A DNA stretch of 64,000 nucleotides from Acetobacteraceae bacterium. Lineage in GTDB: Bacteria > Pseudomonadota > Alphaproteobacteria > Acetobacterales > Acetobacteraceae. Where the stretch lies: NCBI GenBank assembly GCA_947455205.1, contig CANGNF010000010.1, positions 1-64,000 of the forward strand, written 5' to 3'. Made by a program: the position numbers and the translations under genes. The notes under the pieces are model-generated. The model saw only the letters and a program-made list of their open reading frames with translations, searched no databases and was not told where the DNA came from. This document shows, one piece after another, positions 50,799-59,467 of this stretch (position 1 is the first letter of the stretch; the number at the start of each line of letters is the position of its first letter).

Positions 50799-52073
50799 AT
50801 GCAGAACATCAGCAGGCGTGATTTCGGGCGGCTGGCGCTGGCCAGTGCCGTGGCCGGCGCCGGGGTTTCGGCCGGGGTCTTCCCGGCCCTGGCGCAGTCC
50901 GCCAACCCCATCCGCATCGGCTTTTCCATGTCGCTCTCGGGCGGCCTGGCCGGCAATGGCCGCGCGGCGCTGGCGGCACAGCAGATTTGGGCATCCGATG
51001 TGAATGCCAAGGGCGGCCTGCTCGGCCGGCCGGTGCAACTGGTGTTCTACGACGACCAGACCAGTGGCGGCCAGGTGCCGGCCATCTACACCAAGCTGCT
51101 GGACGTGGATAAGGTGGACCTCGTCACCTCCCCCTACGCCACCGCCATGATCGCGCCGGCCATGCCGGTGGTGATGCAGCGCCAGATGTGCTTCGTCACC
51201 ATCCTCGGCGCCGGGGTCAACACCACCTTCAAGTACGACCGCCACTTCAACATGAACGTGGTGGGCGACAACATGAAGGAGACCTTCGCCAAGGGCTTCC
51301 TCGACATCGCCGGCACACTGGAGCCCAAGCCGCGCAGCATCGCCATCCTGGCGGTCGACAACGACTTCGCCCAGCGCGCGGCCGAAAGCGCCCGCTTCCT
51401 GGCCCGCCAGCGCGGCATGCGCGTGGTCTATGACCGCAGCTACCCGCCCAGCACGGTGGACTTCACGCCGACCATGCGCGCGGTGCAGGCGGCGCGGCCG
51501 GACCTGATCTACATCGCCAGCTATCCGCCTGATTCCAACGGCATCCTGCGCGCCGCCAGCGAGCTGCGGATCTCCGCGCAGATGTTCGGCGGCGGCATGG
51601 TCGGCCCGCAGCTGGCGGCCTTCCAGGCGCAGTTGGGGCCGATCCTGAACAACCTGGTCAACTGGGACATCTTCTCGGTCGAGCCGACGATGAACTTCCC
51701 GGGCGTCGCCGAATTCCTCACCAAGTACCGCGAGGTAGCTGCGAAGGAACAGACCGACGTGCTGGGCAACTACATCCCGCCCTACGCCTACGCCCAGATG
51801 CAGGTAGTGGAGCAGGCGGTGAAGCGCGTCGGCAAGATCGACCAGGCGGCGCTGGCGGCGGACATGCATTCGCAGGTGTTCGACACCATCATCGGCCCGG
51901 TCACCTTCAGCAGCACCGGCGAATGGGCGCATGAACGCAACCTGCTGGTGCAGTTCCAGGGCATCACCGATGGCGACCTGGAGCGCTACAAGCGGCCCGG
52001 CGCCAAGGTCATCTTGTACCCGCCCAACCTGAAGTCCGGCACGCCGCGCGCGCCCTACGGCACGCCGGCCTAA
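50799..52073 (+). CDS. Branched-chain amino-acid-type ABC substrate-binding protein (Tat-exported)
   Basis: A 424-residue periplasmic receptor of the LivK/AmiC type. It begins with a twin-arginine signal (SRRDFGRLALAS at residues 5-16, then ALAQS). The ligand-binding fold opens IRIGFSMSLSGGLAGNG and includes DDQTSGGQVPAIYTKLL. AGGGAGG gives a strong ribosome site. The four following genes complete a transporter. The family also binds amides, urea and aromatic acids, so amino acids are only the default guess. Confidence 0.9.
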   Translation: MQNISRRDFGRLALASAVAGAGVSAGVFPALAQSANPIRIGFSMSLSGGLAGNGRAALAAQQIWASDVNAKGGLLGRPVQLVFYDDQTSGGQVPAIYTKLLDVDKVDLVTSPYATAMIAPAMPVVMQRQMCFVTILGAGVNTTFKYDRHFNMNVVGDNMKETFAKGFLDIAGTLEPKPRSIAILAVDNDFAQRAAESARFLARQRGMRVVYDRSYPPSTVDFTPTMRAVQAARPDLIYIASYPPDSNGILRAASELRISAQMFGGGMVGPQLAAFQAQLGPILNNLVNWDIFSVEPTMNFPGVAEFLTKYREVAAKEQTDVLGNYIPPYAYAQMQVVEQAVKRVGKIDQAALAADMHSQVFDTIIGPVTFSSTGEWAHERNLLVQFQGITDGDLERYKRPGAKVILYPPNLKSGTPRAPYGTPA

Positions 52074-52082
52074 GCTGCTTCC

Positions 52083-52964
52083 ATGGAGTTCGACCTTTCG
52101 CTGCTGCTGAACGGCATCGTCAGCGGCCTGCTCCTCGGCGGCCTCTACGCCGCCGCGGCGTCGGGGCTGGCGGTGTCCTTCGGCATGCTGGACATCGTCA
52201 ACATCGCCCACCCCGCGCTGATGGTGACGGGCGCCTTCACCGTGGTGGTGCTGGGCACCTGGCTGGGGCTGGACCCGCTGGTGGTGGCGGTGCTGCAGGC
52301 GCCGCTGTTCTATGTGTTCGGCATCGGCATCTACAACGCCTACCACCACTTCTTTGAAAAGCGTGGCGACGAGGCGTTGCAGGGCCTGGCCTTCTTCTTC
52401 GGCGTCATGTTCATCATCGAGGTCGGGCTCGTCATGGCCTTCGGGCCGGAGCAGCGCTTCCTGGACCCCTCCTACGCCTATACCACCTGGCGCATCGGCG
52501 ACATCGACCTGCCGTTGCGCATGCTGGTGCCGGGGCTGTTTGCCATGGCCTGCATCGGCGGGCTGTTCCTGTACCTGCACCGAAGCTTTACGGGTCTCGC
52601 CATCGCCGCCGTGGCGCAGGACGCCGAGGCGCTGCGGCTGATGGCCATAGACCCGGTGCGGATTAAACGCTTGGCCTTCGGCATCTCCATCGCCCTGGCT
52701 TCCATGGCCGGCGGCGCGCTGGTGGTGGTGCAACCCGTAGAACCCTCCTCCGGCCAGGTCTTCATCGGCCGCGTCTTCGCCATCTGCATCATGGGCGGCA
52801 TGGCCTCGCTGCCCGGCTGCATCATGGCGGCGCTGCTGTTCGGCGTGGTGGAGAACGTGACCGCGACCTTCTTCGGCCCGTCCTGGTCGCCGGCCGTGGC
52901 CTTCGGCTGGTTGCTGCTGGTGCTGGCCTTCCGGCCACAGGGCCTGTTCGGGAAGGCGGCATGA
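52083..52964 (+). CDS. livH: Branched-chain amino-acid-type ABC permease LivH
   Basis: A 293-residue inner-membrane permease with about eight helices. LLLNGIVSGLLLGGLYAAAASGLAVSFGML at the start and the late GRVFAICIMGGMASLPGCIMAA block are LivH signatures. It starts 9 bp after the binding-protein gene and overlaps livM by 4 bp (ATGA). Confidence 0.9.
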   Translation: MEFDLSLLLNGIVSGLLLGGLYAAAASGLAVSFGMLDIVNIAHPALMVTGAFTVVVLGTWLGLDPLVVAVLQAPLFYVFGIGIYNAYHHFFEKRGDEALQGLAFFFGVMFIIEVGLVMAFGPEQRFLDPSYAYTTWRIGDIDLPLRMLVPGLFAMACIGGLFLYLHRSFTGLAIAAVAQDAEALRLMAIDPVRIKRLAFGISIALASMAGGALVVVQPVEPSSGQVFIGRVFAICIMGGMASLPGCIMAALLFGVVENVTATFFGPSWSPAVAFGWLLLVLAFRPQGLFGKAA

Positions 52965-53893
52965 ACGCGAATCTTCGGTTCTGGCTGGGCGCGGCGGCGC
53001 TGGGCCTGGCGCTGGTGGCCGGGCTGCGGTTGCTGGGCAACGACTACGGCTACTTCGCCGGCTACTTCGTGCTGCAATACGTGGTGCTGGCCGGCGCCTG
53101 GAACATCCTGGGCGGCTATGCGGGCTACGTGAATTTCGGCGCGGCCGGCTTCATGGCGGCCGGCGCCTACAGCGCCATCGTCGTGCGGCAATGGCTGGGC
53201 TGGGACCTGATCCCCGGCATCTTCGCCGCCGCCGTGGTGGCGGGGCTGCTGGGGCTGGGCACCGGCTACCTGACGCTGCGGCTGAAGGGCGTGTACTTCT
53301 CCATCGCCACGCTGTGCCTGGCGGTGGTGCTGCAGACCCTGGTGGTGAACTGGGACTACGTCGGCGGCTCCCGCGGCGCCTACATCATCCATGCGCGCGA
53401 CATCCCGCCGTTCAACAGCTACAGCGAGATGCTGTTCATCGTCATGCTCGCGCTGGCCATCATCACCACCGGCATCGGCCGCGCGGTGGAGATGTCGCGC
53501 CTCGGCCGCGGGCTGCAGGCGATCCGCGACAACGAACGCGCCGCCGAGGCGGTGGGCGTGCCGACGCTGCGGCTGAAGCTGGTGGCGACCACGCTGTGCG
53601 GCGCGCTGATGGGCGTGGCCGGCGCCCCCCTGCCCTACTACAGCGGCTACCTGAACCCGGAGGCCGCGTTCAGCCTGGCCTATGCGGTCAACGCCATCGC
53701 CATGCCGCTGATCGGCGGCGCCGGCACCTGGGCCGGTCCGGTCATCGGCGCGGTGCTGCTGGCCAGCCTGCAACAGGCGGCGACCGTCACCATCTCGTCG
53801 GCGCTCAACCTGTGGATCGTCGGCTGGATGCTGGTGATCTTCGTCGCCGTGGCGCCGCGCGGCATCCTCGGCTGGTTCAGGAAGCGGACATGA
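52961..53893 (+). CDS. livM: Branched-chain amino-acid-type ABC permease LivM
   Basis: A 310-residue permease. YVVLAGAWNILGGYAGYVNFG and the coupling-loop sequence RGLQAIRDNERAAEAVGV are diagnostic of LivM, as is AMPLIGGAGTWAGPVIGA. It overlaps livH and livG by 4 bp each. Together with LivH it forms the membrane channel. Confidence 0.9.
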   Translation: MNANLRFWLGAAALGLALVAGLRLLGNDYGYFAGYFVLQYVVLAGAWNILGGYAGYVNFGAAGFMAAGAYSAIVVRQWLGWDLIPGIFAAAVVAGLLGLGTGYLTLRLKGVYFSIATLCLAVVLQTLVVNWDYVGGSRGAYIIHARDIPPFNSYSEMLFIVMLALAIITTGIGRAVEMSRLGRGLQAIRDNERAAEAVGVPTLRLKLVATTLCGALMGVAGAPLPYYSGYLNPEAAFSLAYAVNAIAMPLIGGAGTWAGPVIGAVLLASLQQAATVTISSALNLWIVGWMLVIFVAVAPRGILGWFRKRT

Positions 53894-54606
53894 GCGAGGT
53901 GTTCTTCCGCGCCGCCGGCGTGGGCAAGCGCTTCGGCGGCTTCGTCGCGCTGGCCGAGGTGGATATCGAGCTGCGCGCCGGCGAAAGGCTGGGGCTCATC
54001 GGGCCGAACGGCTCGGGCAAGTCCACCTTCGTCAACTGCATCAGCGGCGACTTCGCCGAGCATGATGGCCAGGTCTCGCTGGCCGGCACCGTGCTGAACG
54101 GGCTGAAGCCGCATCGCCGCGCGCGACTGGGCATGGCCCGCACCTTCCAGCTGCCGCAGCCCTTCAACAGCCTGGATGTGCTGGAGAATGTGCGCGTGCC
54201 GCTGCTGTTCGCCGGCCATGCGGCGGAAGCGACCGACCGCGCCATGGCCTGCCTGGAACAGGTGGAGATGGCCGACAAGGCGCGCAAGCTGCCGAAGGAG
54301 CTGACCCAGGTGGAGCAGCGCCGGCTGGAGTTGGCCCGCGCCATTGCGCTGAACCCGCGCCTGCTGATCGCGGACGAGGCGATGGCCGGGCTTTCCAACG
54401 CCGAGGTCGACCAGATCATCGCGCTGCTGTTCAAGCTGAACGAGGCCGGCGCCGCGGTCATCATGATCGAGCACATCATGCGCGCGGTGACGGCGTTCTC
54501 CGAACGGCTGGTGGTCTTCGTCGCCGGCCGCAAGATCGCCGATGGCCCGCCGCGCGACGTGCTGGCATTGCCCGAGGTGGAGGGAGCCTATCTTGGCAAG
54601 CAGTAG
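53890..54606 (+). CDS. livG: ABC transporter ATPase LivG
   Basis: A 238-residue ABC ATPase. Walker A is GPNGSGKST and the LivG-specific RTFQLPQPFNSLDVLENV follows. The signature segment is ELTQVEQRRLELARA, not the canonical LSGGQ, and the Walker B region is LLIADEAMAGLS with DEA rather than DEP. These variants occur in some LivG-like subgroups and need not abolish activity. It overlaps livF by 14 bp. Confidence 0.88.
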   Translation: MSEVFFRAAGVGKRFGGFVALAEVDIELRAGERLGLIGPNGSGKSTFVNCISGDFAEHDGQVSLAGTVLNGLKPHRRARLGMARTFQLPQPFNSLDVLENVRVPLLFAGHAAEATDRAMACLEQVEMADKARKLPKELTQVEQRRLELARAIALNPRLLIADEAMAGLSNAEVDQIIALLFKLNEAGAAVIMIEHIMRAVTAFSERLVVFVAGRKIADGPPRDVLALPEVEGAYLGKQ

Positions 54607-55330
54607 CGGCCTGGAGATCACCGGCATCGACGCCGGCTACGGCGCGGTGCGCGTGCTGGAAGGCGTCTCGCTCAGCGTGCCGCCGGGGCAGACCGTGGTG
54701 CTGCTGGGCACCAACGGCAACGGCAAGACCACGCTGATGCGCAGCATCATGGGCCAGGTACGCCCCAGCGCCGGCAGCATTGTCGCCACGCTGGACGGCC
54801 AGCGCGTGGACCTGCTGGGCATGAAGCCGGAACATGTGGTGGAGCACGGCATCGTGCTGGTGCCGGAAGGCCGCCGCCTGTTCCCCCGCCTGACGGTGGA
54901 GCAGAACCTGCGCCTGGGCGCCTACCGCGCCGTGGCCCGCGCCAAGCTGGCCGAGAACATGGCGCTGTGCTTCGAGCTGTTCCCCCGCCTGGCGGAACGC
55001 CGCACGCAACTCGTCGGCAGCATGAGCGGCGGCGAGCAGCAGATGGTGGCGCTGGGCCGCGCCGTCATGTCGGCGCCGCGCATCCTGCTGGTGGACGAAC
55101 CCTCGGTCGGGCTGGCGCCGATCCTGGTTTCCCGCACCATGGAGATGATCGCGGAGATGAAGGCGCGCCTGGGCCTGACCGTGCTGATGGCGGAGCAGAA
55201 CTTCCACCAGGCGGTCCGCATCGCCGACCGTGGCTATGTCATCGTCCACGGCCACATGGTGTTCGAGGGTGGCTCGGCCGCGGAGTTGCAGGACAATGAG
55301 CTGGTACGGAAGGTGTACCTGGGCCTCTGA
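54593..55330 (+). CDS. livF: ABC transporter ATPase LivF
   Basis: A 245-residue ABC ATPase. Walker A is GTNGNGKTT, the signature is MSGGEQQMVALGRA, and Walker B is LLVDEPSVGLAP. The TTG start (MASSSGLEITG) is preceded by AGGGAG at 6-7 bp and lies inside the end of livG; the next in-frame ATG would remove the N-terminal strand. It heterodimerises with LivG. The convergent apeR gene ends 19 bp downstream. Confidence 0.88.
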   Translation: MASSSGLEITGIDAGYGAVRVLEGVSLSVPPGQTVVLLGTNGNGKTTLMRSIMGQVRPSAGSIVATLDGQRVDLLGMKPEHVVEHGIVLVPEGRRLFPRLTVEQNLRLGAYRAVARAKLAENMALCFELFPRLAERRTQLVGSMSGGEQQMVALGRAVMSAPRILLVDEPSVGLAPILVSRTMEMIAEMKARLGLTVLMAEQNFHQAVRIADRGYVIVHGHMVFEGGSAAELQDNELVRKVYLGL

Positions 55331-55349
55331 CCGCGCCGCGACGGGGCCT

Positions 55350-56576
55350 TCAGGCCGCCCGGAAGATCAGCGACGTGTTGATGCCGCCGAAGGCGAAGTT
55401 GTTCTTCATCAGGTATTCCGGCCGCATCAGCCGCGGCTCGGCGCGCAGGTAGTCCAGCTCGGCGCATTTGGGGTCAACGTTGACCAGGTTGGCAGTGGGG
55501 GCGAACCAGCCCTCGGCCTGCATGCTCAGCGCCAGCCAGCTTTCGATGGCGCCGCACCCGCCCAGCGTATGGCCGAAATGCCCCTTCAGCGAATGGATCG
55601 GCATGCGCGCACCGAACACCGCGTGAGTCGCGGCGCTTTCGGCGATGTCGCCGTGGTCCGTCGCGGTGCCGTGGCCGCTGGTGAAGCCGATCGCTTCCGG
55701 CGGCAGCCCGGCATCGCGCAGCGCCAGGCGCAGCGCCACTTCCATGGTCGGCGCGTTGGGCTGCGTCACATGGCTGCCGTCGGAGTTGGTGCCGAAGCCG
55801 ACCACCTCCGCCAGCACCGTCGCGCCGCGCGCCAGGGCGTGCTCGCGCTCCTCCAGCACCAGGGTCGCGGCGCCTTCGCCGATCACCAGGCCGTCGCGCG
55901 CGGCGTCGTAGGGGCGTGGCGTCGCCTGCGGCGTGTCGTTCTTCGTGCTGGTGGCGTAGAGCGTGTCGAACACCGCGGCCATGGTCGGGCAGAGCTCCTC
56001 GGCGCCGCCGGCCAGCATGATGTCCTGCGCGCCACCCTTGATGGCTTCATAGGCGTAGCCGATGCCCTGGCTGCCGCTGGTGCAGGCCGAGGAGGTCGTG
56101 ATGATCCGCCCGGTCAGGCCGAAGAACAGGCCGATGTTCACCGCCGCGGTATGGCTCATCATCTGCACGTAGCTGGTGGCGGTCACGTGCCGCACCGTGC
56201 CGTTGGTGATCAGCTCGGCAAAGCCCAGCACCGGCGGCGTGCTGCCGAAGGAACTGCCATAGGCAATGCCGGCGCGGCCCTGCTTAAGCACGGGGTCATC
56301 GGTCAGCCCGGCCTGCGCCAGCGCGCGTTCGGTCGCGAACACCGCGAAGCGGGAAACCCGCCCCATGGTCCGCAGCTTCTTGCGGGGATACAGCCTGTCG
56401 GCGTCGAAGCCCTCGATCGGCCCGGCCAGGCGGGTGTTCAGCCCCTCATACCTGTCCCATTCGGCCATGCGGGCGATGCCGGTCTCGCCAGCCGCCATCC
56501 GCGCGCGGATCGCCTCCCAGGTATCCCCCAGCGAGGTGATGCCGCCCATGCCGGTGACGACGACGCGGCGGCTCAC
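55350..56576 (-). CDS. apeR: Beta-ketoacyl-ACP synthase, ApeR-like
   Basis: A 408-residue KAS I/II-type condensing enzyme. The triad is Cys in SSACTSGSQ, His in GHGTATDHGD and His in KGHFGHTLGG. It starts with GTG overlapping the reductase stop. It is the last gene of a run matching aryl-polyene clusters in order (H/I, J, K, L, M, N, O, P, Q, R); letters here are assigned by that order. The product class is conjugated aryl polyene esters attached to the outer membrane. Confidence 0.85.
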   Translation of the reverse strand: MSRRVVVTGMGGITSLGDTWEAIRARMAAGETGIARMAEWDRYEGLNTRLAGPIEGFDADRLYPRKKLRTMGRVSRFAVFATERALAQAGLTDDPVLKQGRAGIAYGSSFGSTPPVLGFAELITNGTVRHVTATSYVQMMSHTAAVNIGLFFGLTGRIITTSSACTSGSQGIGYAYEAIKGGAQDIMLAGGAEELCPTMAAVFDTLYATSTKNDTPQATPRPYDAARDGLVIGEGAATLVLEEREHALARGATVLAEVVGFGTNSDGSHVTQPNAPTMEVALRLALRDAGLPPEAIGFTSGHGTATDHGDIAESAATHAVFGARMPIHSLKGHFGHTLGGCGAIESWLALSMQAEGWFAPTANLVNVDPKCAELDYLRAEPRLMRPEYLMKNNFAFGGINTSLIFRAA

Positions 56577-57298
56577 AGCATCCCCCCATTCACCGAGATG
56601 ACCTGGCGGGTGACGTAGCTGGCGGCGTCCGAGCAGAGGAAGCCCACCACGGCGGCGACTTCCTCCGGCCGGCCCACGCGGCGCATCGGGATGGCATCCA
56701 TGACGTGTTCCAGCGGCACATCCTTGATCATCTGCGTTTCGATCAGTCCTGGCGCGACGCAGTTGACGGTGATGTTGCGCTTGGCCAGTTCCACCGCCAA
56801 GGCCTTGGCCGCGCCGATGATGCCGGCCTTGGTGGCGCTGTAGTTCACCTGGCCGCGATTGCCCGCCAGCCCCGCGACCGAGGACAGTGCCACGATCCGC
56901 CCGCCCTTGCGCCGCTGCACCATGGGCAGCACCAGCGGATGCAGCACGTTGTAGAAGCCATCCAGGTTGGTCCGCAGCACGCCGTCCCATTCCTCCCCGG
57001 TCATGGCGGGAAAGGCGTTGTCAGCAGTGATGCCGGCGTTCAGCACCACGCCATGCGGCGCGCCATGCGCGGCCACATCGGCGTCCAGCGCCGTGCGGGC
57101 GGCATCACGGTCGGCAATGTCAAAGCTGAGCAGCCGCGCCGCGCGCCCGGCCGCGCGCACCTCGGCGGCGGTGGCCTCGGCGCCGGCCAGGTCGCGGCCA
57201 TAGTGGATCGCCAGGTCGAAGCCATCCCGCGCCAGCTGCACGGCGATGGCGCGGCCGATGCCCTTGCTGGCGCCGGTGACGAGGATGCTGCGGCTCAA
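56573..57298 (-). CDS. apeQ: 3-oxoacyl-ACP reductase, ApeQ-like
   Basis: A 241-residue SDR. The cofactor motif is GASKGIG (9-15), the active-site pair YSATK follows a Ser in LSSVAG, and NAGIT is present. The C-terminus VNGGML is FabG-like. It reduces the 3-keto group after each condensation, using NADPH. The start is TTG, sharing TTGA with the upstream stop. Confidence 0.87.
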   Translation of the reverse strand: MSRSILVTGASKGIGRAIAVQLARDGFDLAIHYGRDLAGAEATAAEVRAAGRAARLLSFDIADRDAARTALDADVAAHGAPHGVVLNAGITADNAFPAMTGEEWDGVLRTNLDGFYNVLHPLVLPMVQRRKGGRIVALSSVAGLAGNRGQVNYSATKAGIIGAAKALAVELAKRNITVNCVAPGLIETQMIKDVPLEHVMDAIPMRRVGRPEEVAAVVGFLCSDAASYVTRQVISVNGGML

Positions 57299-57723
57299 CT
57301 CGGGATATCCCCCTCGGGCGGTTCGTAGACGGTCAGTTCAGCCTCGGCGGCCAACTCGCCCGCCACCTCGATACGGCCGGTGAAGCTGCCCATCGCCTCG
57401 TCCTGGAATACCAGCGTCACGCTGACCAGCAGCGTCTCGCCCAGCCTGTACCACGGCCGGTGCATCAGGAAGCGGCGGGTGCCGAGCAGGAAGCCGATCC
57501 GCGGCGCGCCGCCGGTGGCCAGGGCGCGATGCCCGGCGAAGGCGGCGCAGGCCTGCGCCATGTATTCGATGCCGATATGCGCCGGCACGCCCTCGGCCTC
57601 CAGGAACTCGGTGCCGGCATGGATCGCCAGGCTGGCCTGCAGCGTGGTTTCGCCGGCGGCCTCCACTTGGTCCAGCAGCAGCATCGGCGCCCGGTGCGGC
57701 ACCAGATCCACAAGCGGCGTCAT
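57295..57723 (-). CDS. apeP: Hotdog 3-hydroxyacyl-ACP dehydratase, ApeP-like
   Basis: A 142-residue hotdog protein. LVPHRAPMLLLDQV has the catalytic His of FabZ-like dehydratases, and IGIEYMAQACAAFAGH corresponds to the central helix with its acidic residue. It dehydrates hydroxyacyl-ACP to build the polyene. It overlaps both neighbours by 4 bp. Confidence 0.85.
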   Translation of the reverse strand: MTPLVDLVPHRAPMLLLDQVEAAGETTLQASLAIHAGTEFLEAEGVPAHIGIEYMAQACAAFAGHRALATGGAPRIGFLLGTRRFLMHRPWYRLGETLLVSVTLVFQDEAMGSFTGRIEVAGELAAEAELTVYEPPEGDIPS

Positions 57724-58904
57724 GCCGCCCCCAGCAGCAGCGCCAGGTTGCTGCCGCCGAAGGCGTAGCTGGCGCTCAGCATGGCGCGCGGGCCCCACAG
57801 TTCCTCGCCGGGCCGGGCCAGGCGCAGCGGCGGAATATCCTCGGCGACCACGCCGTCCCACAGATGCGGCGGCAGCAGCCCGCGTTGCAGCGCCAGCCAG
57901 CAGAAGGCGGCCTCGGTGGCGGCAGCGGCGCCCAGGGTGTGGCCGGTGAAGACCTTGGTGGCGCTGCACGGCACCTCGGCGCCGAACTCCGCGGTGACGG
58001 CCCTGCCCTCCATCGCGTCGTTCAGCCGGGTGCCGGTGCCATGCAGGTTGATGTAGCCCACGCCATCGGCGGCCACCCCGGCCACGTCCAGCGCGGCACG
58101 CATCGCCGCCCGGGCGCCCTTGCCCTCCGGCTCCGGCGCGCTGATGTGGTGCGCGTCGCTGCTTTCCCCCACGCCCAGCAGCGCCACGGGGCCGGGCGCT
58201 GGCTCCAGCAGGAACAGCGCCGCGCCTTCGCCGATGCAGGTGCCGTCGCGGTTGCCGCTGAAGGCGTTGAGCGGGCGCTGGGACAATGCCTCCAGGCTGA
58301 AGAAGCCATGCAGCGTGGTGCCGCACAGGCTGTCCGCGCCGCCGACGATGGCGGCGTCGCACAGCCCGGCGCGGATCAGCCGCTGGGCCGAGGCGATGGC
58401 CTTGCCGGAGGAGGAGCAGGCGGTGTGCACGGTATAGGCCGGGCCGCGCAGCCCCAGCAGGTCGGCCACGAACAGCGCCAGGTTGCCTGGCTCCTGCTGG
58501 GTATAGGCGAAGTCGTTAGGCCAGGTGCCGTCACGGCGGTGGGCGGCCAGGCCGGCCTCGCCCTCCGCCATGCCGGAGGTGCTGGTGCCGAGGATGACGG
58601 CGATGCGGTCCACGCCGTAGCGGGCGATGGCGGCAGCGATCGGCGCCCGCATCTGCCCCAGCGCCGCCAGGGCCAACTGGTTGTTGCGGCAGGCGTAGTG
58701 GTGCAGCGCGGCGGGCACCTCCGGCAACGGCTCGGTGACCGCGCCGACCCAGAGCGTGGCGCCGGGCACGATATCCGCGCGCGGCGCCAGCGCGCCGCCC
58801 TGCCACCATTCGCCGGGCGCCGGCGCGAACAGCCGCGCGGCCACGGCCTCGGCCCCCGCGCCGAGCGCGTTGACGATGCCGAGGGCGGAAAGGGTCAGGG
58901 TCAT
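57720..58904 (-). CDS. apeO: Beta-ketoacyl-ACP synthase, ApeO-like
   Basis: A 394-residue condensing enzyme. The triad is Cys in HTACSSSGKA, His in HGTGTRLND and His in FTGHTLGA. In characterised clusters ApeO needs a chain-length partner (ApeC) to be active; that gene is not in this window and should lie beyond the right edge. Confidence 0.85.
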   Translation of the reverse strand: MTLTLSALGIVNALGAGAEAVAARLFAPAPGEWWQGGALAPRADIVPGATLWVGAVTEPLPEVPAALHHYACRNNQLALAALGQMRAPIAAAIARYGVDRIAVILGTSTSGMAEGEAGLAAHRRDGTWPNDFAYTQQEPGNLALFVADLLGLRGPAYTVHTACSSSGKAIASAQRLIRAGLCDAAIVGGADSLCGTTLHGFFSLEALSQRPLNAFSGNRDGTCIGEGAALFLLEPAPGPVALLGVGESSDAHHISAPEPEGKGARAAMRAALDVAGVAADGVGYINLHGTGTRLNDAMEGRAVTAEFGAEVPCSATKVFTGHTLGAAAATEAAFCWLALQRGLLPPHLWDGVVAEDIPPLRLARPGEELWGPRAMLSASYAFGGSNLALLLGAA

Positions 58905-59467
58905 GGCGCCAGCAGAACGGAGGTCACCCGCAGGCTGTAGCCGAAGGCGAGGTTGCGGAGCAACGCCCGGCCGCCCCAGCCGGGCTGGGCATACTCCACC
59001 CGCACCACCTCCTGCCCGCCGGCGAAGACGGCGCGGCGTTCAGGCGTTGCCTCCAGCCTTGCGCCGGCTGCCAGCAGGGCGGGGCGCAGCAGGGCCTCGG
59101 GCCAGTACAGCAGCGCGATATCCGCCAGCATGTTGGCCGGGCTGACCTGCTCGGGCAGCCAGGGCGCCGCCTCCGCCACCGGGTCGGTGCCGTGCCAGCC
59201 GATGGTCAGTGCCCGGCGGCCCAGCCCGTCCAGCGCCACCAGGTCCAGCCCTTCCGGGGTCAGCGCGATCTGCGCCTCGAACACCATGCCGACGCCGCCG
59301 TAATCCGCCTGCACCGTCTGCGCCACGGCCACGCTCTGGCCCAGCAGGCCCGGCGCCGGCACGCGGAAGGCGATGTTCGGCGCGATGAAGGCGGTATCGC
59401 CCGGCAGGCGCGGCGGGGTGGCGCAGGCCGCCAGCGGCAGGGCAAGCAGCAGGCTGCGGCGATTCAT
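58901..59467 (-). CDS. apeN: DUF3261-type lipoprotein, ApeN-like
   Basis: A 188-residue lipoprotein with the lipobox LAAC about residues 12-15 (LALPLAACATPP). The remainder is beta-rich (IGWHGTDP...). Position between MMPL exporter and ketosynthase matches ApeN in aryl-polyene clusters. It may help place the product in the outer membrane. Function is inferred from position. Confidence 0.75.
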   Translation of the reverse strand: MNRRSLLLALPLAACATPPRLPGDTAFIAPNIAFRVPAPGLLGQSVAVAQTVQADYGGVGMVFEAQIALTPEGLDLVALDGLGRRALTIGWHGTDPVAEAAPWLPEQVSPANMLADIALLYWPEALLRPALLAAGARLEATPERRAVFAGGQEVVRVEYAQPGWGGRALLRNLAFGYSLRVTSVLLAP